DNA of 64,000 nucleotides from JAJDOD01 sp039024895 (GCA_039024895.1 JBCCPJ010000013.1:1-64000), one strand, 5' to 3'; positions 1 to 9,108 are shown, counted from the stretch's first letter. Notes: a model not told the origin generated them from the letters alone. Numbers and translations are program-made.

Positions 1-863
1 TTGTTGTTTACAACCTTGTCACGCAGGCCAAACTGAACGGCCGACGTGAGCGAGTTGATCATGTTACCACCGTAGTGGTTCAGGACGAGAACATCGGCAT
101 CTGTTTGCAGAACGGGTGCAATGTAGGACGAGAAGTCGGTCTGTGTCAGCGGTGTCAGCACCGTGTTGACGGTTTCCCAACCCATGGCTTCGGTCGATGT
201 CCGAACGGCCTCTTCCGTGGTGTAACCCCAGTTGTAGTCAGCGGTCAGGTGATAGGCCTTCCGGTCCGTGCCATAGTTTTGGGCAAGGATCGGTGCGAGC
301 GCTGCACCGGACATGTAGGAGTTGAAGAAGTGGCGGAAGCCGTTGGCCTTGCGGTCTTTACCCGTCGTGTCGTTCGAGTGGGTCAGACCGGCCATGAAGA
401 TGATGCCCGCTTCCTGACAAAGCGCCTGCACAGCCACAGCCACACCGGAGGACGAACCGCCAGTAATCATGATGGCGCCATCTTTCTCGATCATCGACTT
501 CGCAGATGCGCGCGCGGCGTCAGACTTGGTCTGCGTGTCGCCGGTGACATATTCCACTTTCTTCCCGAGGATCCCGGTACCGTCCAAAGTCTGGGACGAG
601 AAGGTTGGGATCATGCCGCCATCGCCACCACCGTTCAGGTGTTCGACAGCCATCTCATAGGCGCGGAGTTCGTCGGCACCTTCGTCTGCGTACGGGCCGG
701 TCTGTGGCACGTTGAAGCCGAGGGTAACAGTGTCCCCTTCCGGAGCATTCGTAAACCCGGCATGGCTGCCGGCCCATACTGCGCCGGTGAAAATGGTTGG
801 TGTCGCAAGACCTGCAGCACCCGCCTTCATTACAGAGCGGCGTGTAATATCGCGTTTAGACAT
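1..863 (-). CDS. ABC transporter substrate-binding protein, 5' part only (gene runs off the window start)
   Basis: The minus strand reads open from ATG 863 to the window edge, giving 287 residues. The N-terminus has a Tat-like twin-arginine stretch (ITRRSVMKAG) and an Ala-rich segment, so export to the periplasm is likely. The rest reads as a type-1 periplasmic binding fold of the branched-chain amino acid/urea/amide class (Peripla_BP_6): GFNVPQTGPYADEG near the start, a GGSSSGVAVAVQAL loop, then TADYNWGYTTEEA. A GGAG lies just upstream of the ATG. The ligand cannot be told from sequence. It is divergent from the ScfR/symporter-kinase block, so control by that block is plausible but inferred. 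Confidence 0.85.
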   Translation of the reverse strand, partial: MSKRDITRRSVMKAGAAGLATPTIFTGAVWAGSHAGFTNAPEGDTVTLGFNVPQTGPYADEGADELRAYEMAVEHLNGGGDGGMIPTFSSQTLDGTGILGKKVEYVTGDTQTKSDAARASAKSMIEKDGAIMITGGSSSGVAVAVQALCQEAGIIFMAGLTHSNDTTGKDRKANGFRHFFNSYMSGAALAPILAQNYGTDRKAYHLTADYNWGYTTEEAVRTSTEAMGWETVNTVLTPLTQTDFSSYIAPVLQTDADVLVLNHYGGNMINSLTSAVQFGLRDKVVNN

Positions 864-1043
864 AAATGTCCTCCCATAGTGTTTTCTTGTTGTCGCCTTT
901 CGACAGGGCAACGGGATCGATCCCTCTTTTACAAGGTATCGGCAGTATCGTTTCCGAAATGCAAAGCTGGCAATAAGCTACGAGGGTGACGTAATTTTTC
1001 TGTAAATTTATGAACAGGTGAGATAGTAAATCTGTAAATAAAT

Positions 1044-1062
1044 TTTCTGCATATTGCAGAAA
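1044..1062. promoter_or_regulatory. Perfect inverted repeat upstream of the ScfR-like gene, candidate operator
   Basis: TTTCTGCA-TAT-TGCAGAAA: perfect 8-bp arms with a 3-bp spacer, 25 bp before the chosen ATG, in the 224-bp divergent interval 864-1087. Two TCTGTAAAT direct repeats lie at about 999 and 1031. ScfR family regulators (RamB, PrpR, MccR) bind short A/T-flanked TGCA-type palindromes near their own genes, so autoregulation is a reasonable inference. Confidence 0.45.
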
Positions 1063-1087
1063 GCCCTTGAAATGCCACGGGAATGAC

Positions 1088-2410
1088 ATGGAAAAGTCAC
1101 CTCTTACCGGCTCTCGGATCAGAACTTATCGGGTCGAACGCGGGCTAAAACAGGCGGATTTGGCCAGTTTGTGTCAGATTTCGCCGAGCTATCTCAACCT
1201 CATCGAGCACAATAGGCGCAACATTGGCGGTGCGCTCCTCGTCCGGATTGCGCGTGCTCTGGAGGTTGATTCCGCCTATCTCAGCGGCATGGCTGAAGTG
1301 CGCTTGGCTGGAGAGATGGATGCCGCTGCCGACGCCAATACTGATGTATCGCCCGAGCGCAGTAAGGCGGAAGAGTTGGCCACGCGTTTCCCGGGATGGG
1401 CGCGCCTCATCTCGCGCCAACATGCGGAGATCCGACGCCTCGAACAGGTGATCGAACGTCTTGGCGACAGGCTGACGCACGACCCGTTCCTGTCGGCGTC
1501 AATGCATAACGTCTTGACCAGTGTGACGGCAATCCGGTCCGCGAGCGCCATTCTCGCCCAGGGGGGGGACATTGAGCCGGAGTGGGAAGCACGGTTTCAT
1601 CGCAACATCTTTGAAGACAGCCAGCGCTTGACTGGTGCGGCTGAAGAGTTGGTTAGTTATCTGGACAATGAAGCGGACGGCGAAGCCAGCGATGGGTTGC
1701 CGCAGGACGATGTGGACCGTTGGTTGTCTTCGTTCGGCTGGCGGGTAGACGCTGTTGAAACCGATCCGACAGCAGATATCGATGCGATTATCGCTGGGTC
1801 CAATCTACTGAAGTCTGAGGCCGCGCGTGCTTTGGCGCGCACCTATCTCGCAAGGTATGCCGAAGATGCGAAAGCCATACCTTTGGAAATGGTGGTAACT
1901 GCACTGGCAGGCGGCGAAAGCCCTTCTGCCATCGCGATGCGGGCCGGCGCCTCGCTTCCTTTGGTGTACCGTCGCTTGGCGGTGCTCCACGCCGATGAAA
2001 CACCGGATGGTGAGACCTTCGGACTTGTATCCTGCGATGCGTCGGGGACGCTGATGTTCCGCAAGTCCTTACCAGGGTTCGATCTGCCGCGGTACAGTGC
2101 CGGTTGTCCATTCTGGCCGCTGTTCACGGCGTTGCAGCGCCCAATGATGCCTGTCCATGCTAATCTAAATGTGGCTGGTCGAGACGATGCACGGTTTGCT
2201 GTTCAGGCTTTCTCGGAGATGCGCCACCCGAACGGGTTTGACGGGCCCGCCGTGACTGAAGCCTGGATGCTCTTTCAGGCGCGTCTCGGAAATGCCGGTC
2301 CGGCGACGCGTGTGGGGACATCCTGTCGGATATGCCCCGAACGCGATTGCGTGGCCCGGCGGGAGCCGTCGGTGTTCGTAATGGAGACGCCCGGAGTTGC
2401 TGAAGCATGA
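1088..2410 (+). CDS. ScfR/PrpR-like XRE-family transcriptional regulator
   Basis: Predicted 440-residue cytoplasmic DNA-binding protein. Residues about 8-60 are an XRE helix-turn-helix (GLKQADLASLCQISPSYLNL). The long C-terminal part resembles the short-chain-fatty-acyl regulator (ScfR) family and ends in the Cys signature CRICPERDCVARR near residues 416-428. Family members sense acyl-CoA or related metabolites and control acetate, propionate or glyoxylate-cycle genes. ATG 1088, preceded by GGGA at a 5-base distance, was chosen over the upstream in-frame TTG at 1067. It heads a same-strand set with a response regulator and a symporter-kinase, pointing to a carbon-source sensing locus. The exact ligand is unknown. 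Confidence 0.85.
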   Translation: MEKSPLTGSRIRTYRVERGLKQADLASLCQISPSYLNLIEHNRRNIGGALLVRIARALEVDSAYLSGMAEVRLAGEMDAAADANTDVSPERSKAEELATRFPGWARLISRQHAEIRRLEQVIERLGDRLTHDPFLSASMHNVLTSVTAIRSASAILAQGGDIEPEWEARFHRNIFEDSQRLTGAAEELVSYLDNEADGEASDGLPQDDVDRWLSSFGWRVDAVETDPTADIDAIIAGSNLLKSEAARALARTYLARYAEDAKAIPLEMVVTALAGGESPSAIAMRAGASLPLVYRRLAVLHADETPDGETFGLVSCDASGTLMFRKSLPGFDLPRYSAGCPFWPLFTALQRPMMPVHANLNVAGRDDARFAVQAFSEMRHPNGFDGPAVTEAWMLFQARLGNAGPATRVGTSCRICPERDCVARREPSVFVMETPGVAEA

Positions 2411-2558
2411 GTTGATGTGAGGCTGTTCAAGGGTGGTTGTTTTCCGCACGCTACAGAGGCACAGATGTCTTTGAAAAAAAGACGTTTCACAGATTTTGAC
2501 AGATGGGCATCATTCCGCGATAGTGAGAGATATCGCAGTCCAAGGGAGGGGATTGACG

Positions 2559-2927
2559 ATGTCAGAGCGACGGGTGCTTTTGATCGAAGACGAGCCAAAC
2601 ATTATTGAGGCGATCCGTTTCATTTTGTCGCGAGACGGATGGCGGGTGGATACCCATGCGGACGGCAAAACCGCCTATGAAGCGGTGCAGACGCGAGTGC
2701 CGGATCTGGTGATTCTAGACGTGATGCTGCCGAACCGTTCGGGGTACGATATCCTGTGCGATCTTCGCGGCGGCGAGGAGACACGGGATGTCCCGGTTCT
2801 CATGCTGACAGCGCGCGGGCAAAAGAAAGATCGCGACTTGGCGGAGAAGCTTGGCGTCAACAAATTTATGACCAAACCGTTTTCCAACGGTGAAATCCTG
2901 GACACGGTGCGCGAGCTTGTTGGTTGA
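2559..2927 (+). CDS. Single-domain (CheY-like) response regulator
   Basis: 122 residues forming only a receiver domain: acidic pocket Glu10/Asp11, phospho-acceptor Asp54 (LVILDVMLP), Thr/Ala in LMLTARG and Lys106 in FMTKPF. No output domain follows, so it acts by protein contact or phosphotransfer. The ATG at 2559 sits 7 bases after a strong AAGGGAGGGG; an in-frame upstream start at 2496 lacks one. Its stop overlaps the next start (TGATG). The symporter-histidine kinase two genes downstream is the likely phosphate donor. Confidence 0.9.
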   Translation: MSERRVLLIEDEPNIIEAIRFILSRDGWRVDTHADGKTAYEAVQTRVPDLVILDVMLPNRSGYDILCDLRGGEETRDVPVLMLTARGQKKDRDLAEKLGVNKFMTKPFSNGEILDTVRELVG

Positions 2928-3202
2928 TGGCGTCGGGGCCGGAACGTAGGCGTCTTTTTCTGGAACGCGAGAGTTATCAACGGCGGCGTTGGGCAGACGC
3001 CGCGCGACTTTTGCCGCTCGTTGGTTTCGTGTTGCTTTTGCTGCCCGTCCTGTTGAAGACCACCAATGACGCGCTGGTTTATATCTTCTCCGTCTGGGCG
3101 CTGTTGATTATTGCCATTGGAATAGTTTCGCGTCGATTGTCGCAAGCGAGCCCGGAGCAGCGCGAAGAAGCCACACCAAACGACAGTTCGGACCCGATGT
3201 GA
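2927..3202 (+). CDS. Small two-TM membrane protein between response regulator and sensor kinase
   Basis: 91 residues with a basic N-terminus (ERRRLFLERESYQRRRW), two hydrophobic segments at about 28-44 and 50-67, and a polar acidic tail. No family recognised. It overlaps the response regulator stop by one base and ends 12 bases before the kinase gene, so it is almost certainly co-translated with them. It could be an accessory subunit of the symporter-kinase; that is inferred from position only. Confidence 0.75.
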   Translation: MASGPERRRLFLERESYQRRRWADAARLLPLVGFVLLLLPVLLKTTNDALVYIFSVWALLIIAIGIVSRRLSQASPEQREEATPNDSSDPM

Positions 3203-3214
3203 GGCGGCGCGGCC

Positions 3215-5881
3215 ATGTCATATGATCTGCTCGCGCTGGTGTGCGCGGCTTATGTGGTTGTGCTTTTTGCGGTGGCCTTTTGGGCCGATAAGCGCGCCGA
3301 AGCTGGCCAGGTAGGCTGGCTGAATTCACCGCTGATCTACACCCTGTCCTTATCGATCTATTGCACGGCCTGGACCTTTTACGGCGCTGTCGGCTATGCG
3401 GCGCGGTCCGGCATGGAGTTTGTCACGATCTATCTCGGCCCCACGCTGGTCATGATTGGTTGGTGGGTGTTCTTGAGGCGATTGGTGCGCATCGGACGTA
3501 CACAGCGCATCACTTCAATCGCCGATCTCATATCATCCCGCTATGGCAAGTCTAATTTGATCGGCGTTCTCGTAAGCTTGCTCGCCGTTGCTGGCACGAT
3601 GCCCTATATTGCGTTGCAACTTCAGTCGGTAACCCTGAGTTTTGATGTCTTCGCCACCAATCCCGGCGAAAACCTGAACCAGACTGCGTTCGTGGTGGCG
3701 GCAGGTCTCGCCGTCTTCACCATATTGTTCGGGACGCGCAAACTTGACGTGAACGCACGCCACCACGGCGTCGTTATCGCTATTGCGGTGGAAGCCGTGG
3801 TCAAGCTCGTCGCTTTGCTGGCGGTTGGCGTGTTCGTGGTGTTCGCCTTTGCGGGCGGCGTTGGGCCAATGCTCGACGTGATCGCGGCTTCCGAGATCGC
3901 TGAACAGTCCTTAAAACCGGAGCGCTGGACGGTCATATTCGCGCTTTCGGCGATGGCCTTCATCTGTTTGCCGCGCATGTTCCAGGTGATGGTAGTTGAG
4001 AACTACGATGAGCGCCATCTGGCCACAGCTTCCTGGGCTTTTCCGCTATACCTATTCCTGATGAGCCTGTTTGTGGTGCCGATTGCGGCGATCGGTCTGA
4101 ACGAACTCCCCGCAGATGCTAACCCTGATCTCTTTGTGCTGACGGTGCCCTTGGCGTTCGATCGGGATAGTCTCGCGCTGCTGGCGTTTCTCGGCGGGTT
4201 TTCGTCTGCCACGTCCATGGTAATTGTGGCAGCGCTTGCTGTGTCAACCATGGTGTCAAATCACATAGTCATGCCAATCTGGCTGTCACGGCGACAGGGT
4301 GGGGCGACGGTTTCAGGAGACGTCCGGGATGTGGTGATGCTGTCGCGCCGGGTTTCCATCGGGGCGTTGCTCGGCCTTGGATATCTTTATTTCGTGTACT
4401 CTGGCGGCAGCGGCTCTTTGGCCGCCATTGGCCTCATCGCTTTCACCGGCATGGCGCAAGTCATGCCCGCGATGATCGGCGGTATCTTCTGGAGAGGGGC
4501 CACACGCTACGGGGCAGCGGCCGGGTTGAGTGTCGGGCTTGCTGTCTGGCTTTGGTGTTCGTTCCTGCCGAGTTTTGGGCATGCTAACCTGATACCCGCG
4601 GCAGTTTTTCAGAATGGTCCCTTCGGTCTTTCGTTCCTCCGTCCGCACGCTCTATTTGGGATAGAAGGTATCGACCCCCTGATCCACGCGGTGTTTTGGT
4701 CGCTGCTGTTGAACAGTCTGGCCTTCTGCGCTGTTTCGCTAGTTACGATGCCAACACCGCTCGAACGCCTCCAGGCGGTGTCATTCGTTAACGTTTTTCA
4801 ATTCTCCCAGGGCGCGCCTGGCTGGACAGGAGGGGAGGTCGATGCTGAAGACCTTCTGATGATGTCGCAACGCATTCTTGGCGGACGAGAGGCGCAGGAT
4901 CTCTTCATTTCTGTCGCGCATGGTCAGGGGAAGGAAGGGTACCTTCCCGATGTGACCCCTGCCTTTCTCGAACGGCTTGAACGCGAATTGGCAGGTTCAG
5001 TTGGGGCTGCCACGGCGCATGCGATGCTGTTGCAGATCACTGGTGGAGAAGCCGTTTCGGTGGAAGACCTGATGAAGGTCGCCGACGAAGCCCAGCAAAT
5101 CCTCGAGTACTCGAACCAGTTGGAGGCCAAAAGTGCCGAGCTTGGTCGCACGGCCCTTCAATTGCAGGAGGCAAACGAGAAGCTCATGGCGCTTTCGGTG
5201 CAAAAGGACGCCTTTCTCAGTCAGATAAGTCACGAGCTTCGCACCCCTATGACCTCGATCCGTTCGTTTAGTGACATCCTGATGAACGGCAAGGACATGT
5301 CGCCGGACGAGCGACAGCGCTATAGCCAGATCATCCACGACGAGGCCATCCGCTTGACGCGACTCCTCGATGACTTGCTAGACCTAAGCGTTCTGGAGAA
5401 CGGGCAAGTCACACTCAATGAGCAAAGCGTCATGCTGGACAGCATCCTCGACCGCGCCGTGGCGGCGACGGGACGCCCGGAGCAGGAACTGACCATCAAA
5501 CGCAATCCGCCCATGGAGGCGGTGCCTCTTTATACCGATGGGGATCGGCTGGCGCAGGTCTTTATCAATCTGATTACCAACGCGCAGAAATACTGCGATG
5601 CGGAGAAGCAGGAGCTTGAGATCGATGTGGATCACCTCGACGGGCGAACGGTCGTTGATTTCATCGATAACGGCTCGGGCGTTTCGTCGGATGTGCAAAG
5701 TGTGATGTTTGAGAAGTTCGCCCGGGGCACCGATCACCGTGCAGCCGGGGGTGCGGGGTTGGGCCTGGCGATTTGCCGCGAGGTTATGCGGCGTCTTGGC
5801 GGAGACATCTCTTATTTGCCGCAGGGTAAAGGCACGGCGTTCCGTGTGACGCTTCCCAAGGCGAGACGTGCCGCCGCTTAG
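3215..5881 (+). CDS. Sodium/solute symporter-like histidine kinase (CrbS/PutP-type sensor)
   Basis: 888 residues. The first ~530 form a multi-TM SLC5/SSS symporter-like domain (opening YDLLALVCAAYVVVLFAVAF). A soluble linker and short coiled coil (about 625-660) lead to HisKA with phospho-acceptor His673 in QISHELRTPM, then HATPase: N-box FINLITNAQKY, G1 DNGSGV, G2 GGAGLGLAIC. No PAS domain was recognised, although many relatives have one. Family members such as CrbS couple acetate or other solute binding to phosphorylation. Likely partner: the receiver protein upstream. It may be a sensor only, or also transport. Confidence 0.9.
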   Translation: MSYDLLALVCAAYVVVLFAVAFWADKRAEAGQVGWLNSPLIYTLSLSIYCTAWTFYGAVGYAARSGMEFVTIYLGPTLVMIGWWVFLRRLVRIGRTQRITSIADLISSRYGKSNLIGVLVSLLAVAGTMPYIALQLQSVTLSFDVFATNPGENLNQTAFVVAAGLAVFTILFGTRKLDVNARHHGVVIAIAVEAVVKLVALLAVGVFVVFAFAGGVGPMLDVIAASEIAEQSLKPERWTVIFALSAMAFICLPRMFQVMVVENYDERHLATASWAFPLYLFLMSLFVVPIAAIGLNELPADANPDLFVLTVPLAFDRDSLALLAFLGGFSSATSMVIVAALAVSTMVSNHIVMPIWLSRRQGGATVSGDVRDVVMLSRRVSIGALLGLGYLYFVYSGGSGSLAAIGLIAFTGMAQVMPAMIGGIFWRGATRYGAAAGLSVGLAVWLWCSFLPSFGHANLIPAAVFQNGPFGLSFLRPHALFGIEGIDPLIHAVFWSLLLNSLAFCAVSLVTMPTPLERLQAVSFVNVFQFSQGAPGWTGGEVDAEDLLMMSQRILGGREAQDLFISVAHGQGKEGYLPDVTPAFLERLERELAGSVGAATAHAMLLQITGGEAVSVEDLMKVADEAQQILEYSNQLEAKSAELGRTALQLQEANEKLMALSVQKDAFLSQISHELRTPMTSIRSFSDILMNGKDMSPDERQRYSQIIHDEAIRLTRLLDDLLDLSVLENGQVTLNEQSVMLDSILDRAVAATGRPEQELTIKRNPPMEAVPLYTDGDRLAQVFINLITNAQKYCDAEKQELEIDVDHLDGRTVVDFIDNGSGVSSDVQSVMFEKFARGTDHRAAGGAGLGLAICREVMRRLGGDISYLPQGKGTAFRVTLPKARRAAA

Positions 5882-5902
5882 CGCCAAAATCGTTTAATCT
5901 GA

Positions 5903-5959
5903 ATCAAAATCTACTGCCTCTCGATCAGCAAGGTGCTGATTTCGAACGCAGATTTTGAT
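5903..5959. repeat. Nested inverted repeats between convergent genes, possible bidirectional terminator
   Basis: Outer arms ATCAAAATCT (5903-5912) and AGATTTTGAT (5950-5959) match perfectly. Inside is a second perfect stem, ATCAGCA (5924-5930) and TGCTGAT (5934-5940), with loop AGG. The A/T-rich outer arms supply a short T-rich run on either strand. It lies between the kinase gene and the convergent lipoprotein gene, where a two-way terminator would be expected. Confidence 0.45.
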
Positions 5960-5998
5960 GCGCCGTGTTGTAGTTAAGAACGTTTTGGCTTTAGATGG

Positions 5999-6511
5999 TC
6001 AGAGTAAACGTGCGCGCTCTGTGCGCAACATCAACAGGTCGAGCCGCAATATACTTCGTTCGGAGAGTAAGGCGCCCCGCGTCGGACTATCCGCAGGGAG
6101 ATGAGTAAGGCTCGCATTGATGCCGCGAATATCGCTCTCGATACTGCGAATTTCCTGTTCGACGCGGTTCAGCTGCAGGCCACGATCATTCTCCCGTTCG
6201 AGCTCTGCCACTTGCGACGCGGGGCATACCGCCGACAAGTGCTTGCCCTGTCGCCCAACCTTGAAGGCATTGGACGGTGTGCAATAGAGCGGCAAACCAT
6301 CTTTGCGTCCGCGCGCCCATGAGGCTGCGTTTGGGGCAATGCCGTACTCACCACATGCCTTGCGATGCTGTTCCAGAAAGGCGTTTTGCCGCCCGGCCGC
6401 CCCGTCTGCTTTGCCAATTTGGTACCAGTCACCGGCCCGGCACTCATCTTCCGAAAGGGAAGCGCAGGCCGATAGCGCGAGGAGGGGCAAAAGACAAAAG
6501 GAGTACCGCAT
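5999..6511 (-). CDS. DUF2799-type lipoprotein
   Basis: 170 residues with a lipoprotein signal: hydrophobic LLPLLALSAC with the lipid-modified Cys near residue 16. The mature part matches DUF2799: GDWYQIGKADGAAGR, a central GRKDGLPLYC and a coiled-coil-like C-terminus. Probably anchored in the outer or inner membrane facing the periplasm. Function of the family is unknown. It is monocistronic, 37 bp upstream of the end of nothing obvious, and read in the same direction as the aldolase operon behind it. Confidence 0.85.
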   Translation of the reverse strand: MRYSFCLLPLLALSACASLSEDECRAGDWYQIGKADGAAGRQNAFLEQHRKACGEYGIAPNAASWARGRKDGLPLYCTPSNAFKVGRQGKHLSAVCPASQVAELERENDRGLQLNRVEQEIRSIESDIRGINASLTHLPADSPTRGALLSERSILRLDLLMLRTERARLL

Positions 6512-6548
6512 GGGCGCACCTTACGTACTGTCCCTGTGTCATGCCATA

Positions 6549-7589
6549 TCAGCCGCGGACGAGATCGAGGAACGCAGTTACCGATGCGGCAGAGCAAGAC
6601 CAGTCGGCGACCATGCGCGCCGATGCTACGCCGTCGCCCTTATCTGCGCCTGCCTCTGGGTAGTACTGAGCGCCAGCGTCTTGCAAACGTCGATGGGCAG
6701 CCTTTGGAAGCGAGGCAAATACCATATTGGCTTCAGGCGGATGAAGAAGCGTCACGCCGTCTATGCTGTCGAGGCTGCGCGCCAGGCGCTGCCCCGCTGT
6801 ATTGGCATCGCGGGCCATCGTGAGCCACAGGTCGTCGGTGAGATATGCCTCCATTTGCGCTGCCAGATAACGCGCCTTTGAAAAGAGATGTCCGCCGCGC
6901 TTGCGCCTAAGCTCGAATTGCCAAGCGAGCGCAGGATCGAAGATCACCACTGCTTCCACCGCCATGAGGCCGTTTTTCGTGCCGCCAAAGCTGACAATAT
7001 CGACACCCGCTTGCCAAGACATCTCTGGCGCTGTGCAGTCGAGCGCCACCATCGCGTTGGCAAAGCGTGCACCATCCAGGTGCAGCTTGGTTTCGTGGCG
7101 CTTCGCGATATCCGCAAGTGCCCGCAGTTCGTCCAAAGTGTAAACCGTCCCGCGCTCGGTCACTTGGGTCAAGGATACCGGTCCGATTTGTGCGCCATGG
7201 ACGTTCGATCCGGCTTTGCTTTCGAGCATCCGGGACAAGGCGCCCGGGTCCATTTTGGCATCGACGGCGTCGACAAGCGTCAGTTTCGCGCCGCCGCTGT
7301 AGAACTCGGGCGCGTTGCATTCGTCCTGCTCGATATGTGCGTCCGCTGTGCAAAAAACTGTCTGATAGGGGTCGGTGATCGTGGCGAGCGCAAGCGCGTT
7401 TGCCGCAGAACCTGTTGCCGTGAAATAGACCGCGGCTTCCGGGGCTTCGAACACGCGGCGGACCTTTGTTATTGCCGCCTTTGTCCAGCCATCGTTGCCG
7501 TAGGGTAGGGCGTAGCCCGCATTTGCCTCCTGGAGCGCGGCCATGACTTCGGGGTGCACGGGGCCGGAATTATCCGATGCGAAGTGCAT
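6549..7589 (-). CDS. ltaE: Low-specificity threonine aldolase-type PLP enzyme
   Basis: 346 residues of the beta-eliminating lyase/threonine aldolase family: substrate loop near the N-terminus (FASDNSGPVHPEV), PLP-phosphate region YFTATGSAANALAL, cofactor Asp in LHLDGARFANA and Schiff-base Lys205 in SFGGTKNG. Cleaves threonine (and allo-threonine) to glycine and acetaldehyde in the cytoplasm. Its ATG overlaps the UPF0260 stop by one base (TGATG), making it the last gene of ribF-UPF0260-ltaE. L versus D/allo preference cannot be read from sequence. Confidence 0.92.
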   Translation of the reverse strand: MHFASDNSGPVHPEVMAALQEANAGYALPYGNDGWTKAAITKVRRVFEAPEAAVYFTATGSAANALALATITDPYQTVFCTADAHIEQDECNAPEFYSGGAKLTLVDAVDAKMDPGALSRMLESKAGSNVHGAQIGPVSLTQVTERGTVYTLDELRALADIAKRHETKLHLDGARFANAMVALDCTAPEMSWQAGVDIVSFGGTKNGLMAVEAVVIFDPALAWQFELRRKRGGHLFSKARYLAAQMEAYLTDDLWLTMARDANTAGQRLARSLDSIDGVTLLHPPEANMVFASLPKAAHRRLQDAGAQYYPEAGADKGDGVASARMVADWSCSAASVTAFLDLVRG

Positions 7590-8056
7590 CAGATTTCCTC
7601 AATGATGTGGTCTTCCCACTCTTCTTCCGGCACTTCGAACTCTGGCACCGTCCATCCTTTGACCGAGATACCAGCCGCGTGCACAGTTTCGTGTGTTCCG
7701 GACAAGAGAGGGTGCCAGTCATAAAGCGGTTTGCCCTCGTGGAGCAGACGGTATGCGCAAGTGGAGGGCATCCAATACCCGATCTCATCGATATTCTGCG
7801 GGGTCAGAACAACACAATCGGGCACGAACTGCTTGCGGATGTCATACTGCGCGCAGCGGCAGGTATCCCCGTCCAACAAGCGGCACGCAACGCGGGTGAA
7901 GGCGACTTCTCGGGTGTCCGGGTCCTCTAGTTTATTGAGGCAACACTTCCCGCAGCCATCGCAGAGAGCTTCCCATTCCCGTTTTGTCAGGTTTTTGAGC
8001 GGCACCCGTTCCCAATACCGGTCGCGTAGCCTCGAGCGGTCGATGGGATCGCTCAT
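7589..8056 (-). CDS. UPF0260 (YcgN-like) cysteine cluster protein
   Basis: 155 residues with the UPF0260/YkgJ signature: CDGCGKCC at about residues 32-39, then Cys-rich CRLLDGDTCRCAQY and VPDCVVLTP. These cysteines probably bind zinc or an Fe-S cluster; no activity is established for the family. The start ATG overlaps the ribF stop by four bases, so it is translationally coupled to riboflavin kinase. Confidence 0.9.
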   Translation of the reverse strand: MSDPIDRSRLRDRYWERVPLKNLTKREWEALCDGCGKCCLNKLEDPDTREVAFTRVACRLLDGDTCRCAQYDIRKQFVPDCVVLTPQNIDEIGYWMPSTCAYRLLHEGKPLYDWHPLLSGTHETVHAAGISVKGWTVPEFEVPEEEWEDHIIEEI

Positions 8057-8982
8057 GCGGCGGTCAGGATCGCGCGCGCCGTGGCGCTGTCCCTATCCAT
8101 TTGAGCGATCAGCCCGTCGAGGCTGTCGAATTTCTCTTCCGGTCGGAGGTAGCCCACCAAGGCGACACTGAGGTCGGCTCCGTACAGATCACCGGCAAAA
8201 TCGAAGACATGGGTTTCGATGTTCGGGTGGTTCTCGCCGAACATCGGGCGAACGCCTGCCGACGCAACGCCGTGGTAGGTTCCTTGATGTTCTCCGTTCA
8301 ACACAGTGACCTTGACGGCGTAGACGCCAAACTTCGGTGGGAAGAGGCCATCGATGGACATGTTTGCGGTTGGGTAGCCCAATTCTCGCCCGCGCTGGTC
8401 GCCCCTTATCACGGGGCCCTCGATGCGGTGCCAGTGCCCAAGCATGGTCGCCGCATCTTCGGGTCGGCCTTCGGCAAGTGCTTCGCGGATTTTGGTCGAT
8501 GAAACAGCGATGCCCTTTGTTTCGATCAAGTCGGTAACGGTGACACCAAAGCCGAGCTTCGCACCCATATCTGAAAGCAGCGCCACATCGCCGTCGCGCC
8601 CTTTGCCAAAGCGGAAGTCAGCGCCAACGGTCACATGTGCCAGCCCGAGTTCAAGGGCGAGGATTTCCGTGCAGAACGCCTCTGCCTTCAGGGAGGCCAG
8701 GCGCTCGTTGAACCGAAGTTCGTAAAGGCGCTCTACCCCCAACGTTTCCAAGCGGTTGGCGCGCGCCTTCGCATTCATCAAACGGAAAGGCGGGGTATCC
8801 GGCGCGAAATAGCTGCGCGGGTGGGGTTCAAAGGTGACCACGCCAAGGGGCGCGTTATGGGCCTCAGCTGCGATTTTTAGCACCGCTTGGTGTCCAAGAT
8901 GCACGCCGTCAAAATTGCCTATGGCGGCACTGGCCCCCTTGTCGGCTGCGTCCATGTAGGTGGTGTCGCGGATATATCGCAT
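8053..8982 (-). CDS. ribF: Bifunctional riboflavin kinase / FAD synthetase
   Basis: 309 residues, normal for RibF. N-terminal nucleotidyltransferase: GNFDGVHLGHQAVL (about residues 23-36) and AVSSTKIREALAEG. C-terminal flavokinase: RGRELGYPTANM, then GVYAVKV. Converts riboflavin to FMN and then FAD in the cytoplasm. It heads the three-gene minus-strand operon. No clear Shine-Dalgarno sequence precedes the ATG. Confidence 0.96.
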   Translation of the reverse strand: MRYIRDTTYMDAADKGASAAIGNFDGVHLGHQAVLKIAAEAHNAPLGVVTFEPHPRSYFAPDTPPFRLMNAKARANRLETLGVERLYELRFNERLASLKAEAFCTEILALELGLAHVTVGADFRFGKGRDGDVALLSDMGAKLGFGVTVTDLIETKGIAVSSTKIREALAEGRPEDAATMLGHWHRIEGPVIRGDQRGRELGYPTANMSIDGLFPPKFGVYAVKVTVLNGEHQGTYHGVASAGVRPMFGENHPNIETHVFDFAGDLYGADLSVALVGYLRPEEKFDSLDGLIAQMDRDSATARAILTAA

Positions 8983-9108
8983 GTGGTGGGCGTAGCGCGA
9001 GGGCGCGAAGGGGGCAAGAGGGCGTTGCGTTCACGGATCGGTACAGGTTTGATTGTCGGGTGTGCAGGACAATCCGGACTTATTAGCCTCAAGTTCGAAT
9101 GACGGACT

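Noticed and set aside
75..989. A 304-codon plus-strand frame at the window start
   Set aside because: Antisense to the substrate-binding protein gene, whose translation has signal, fold motifs and a ribosome-binding site.
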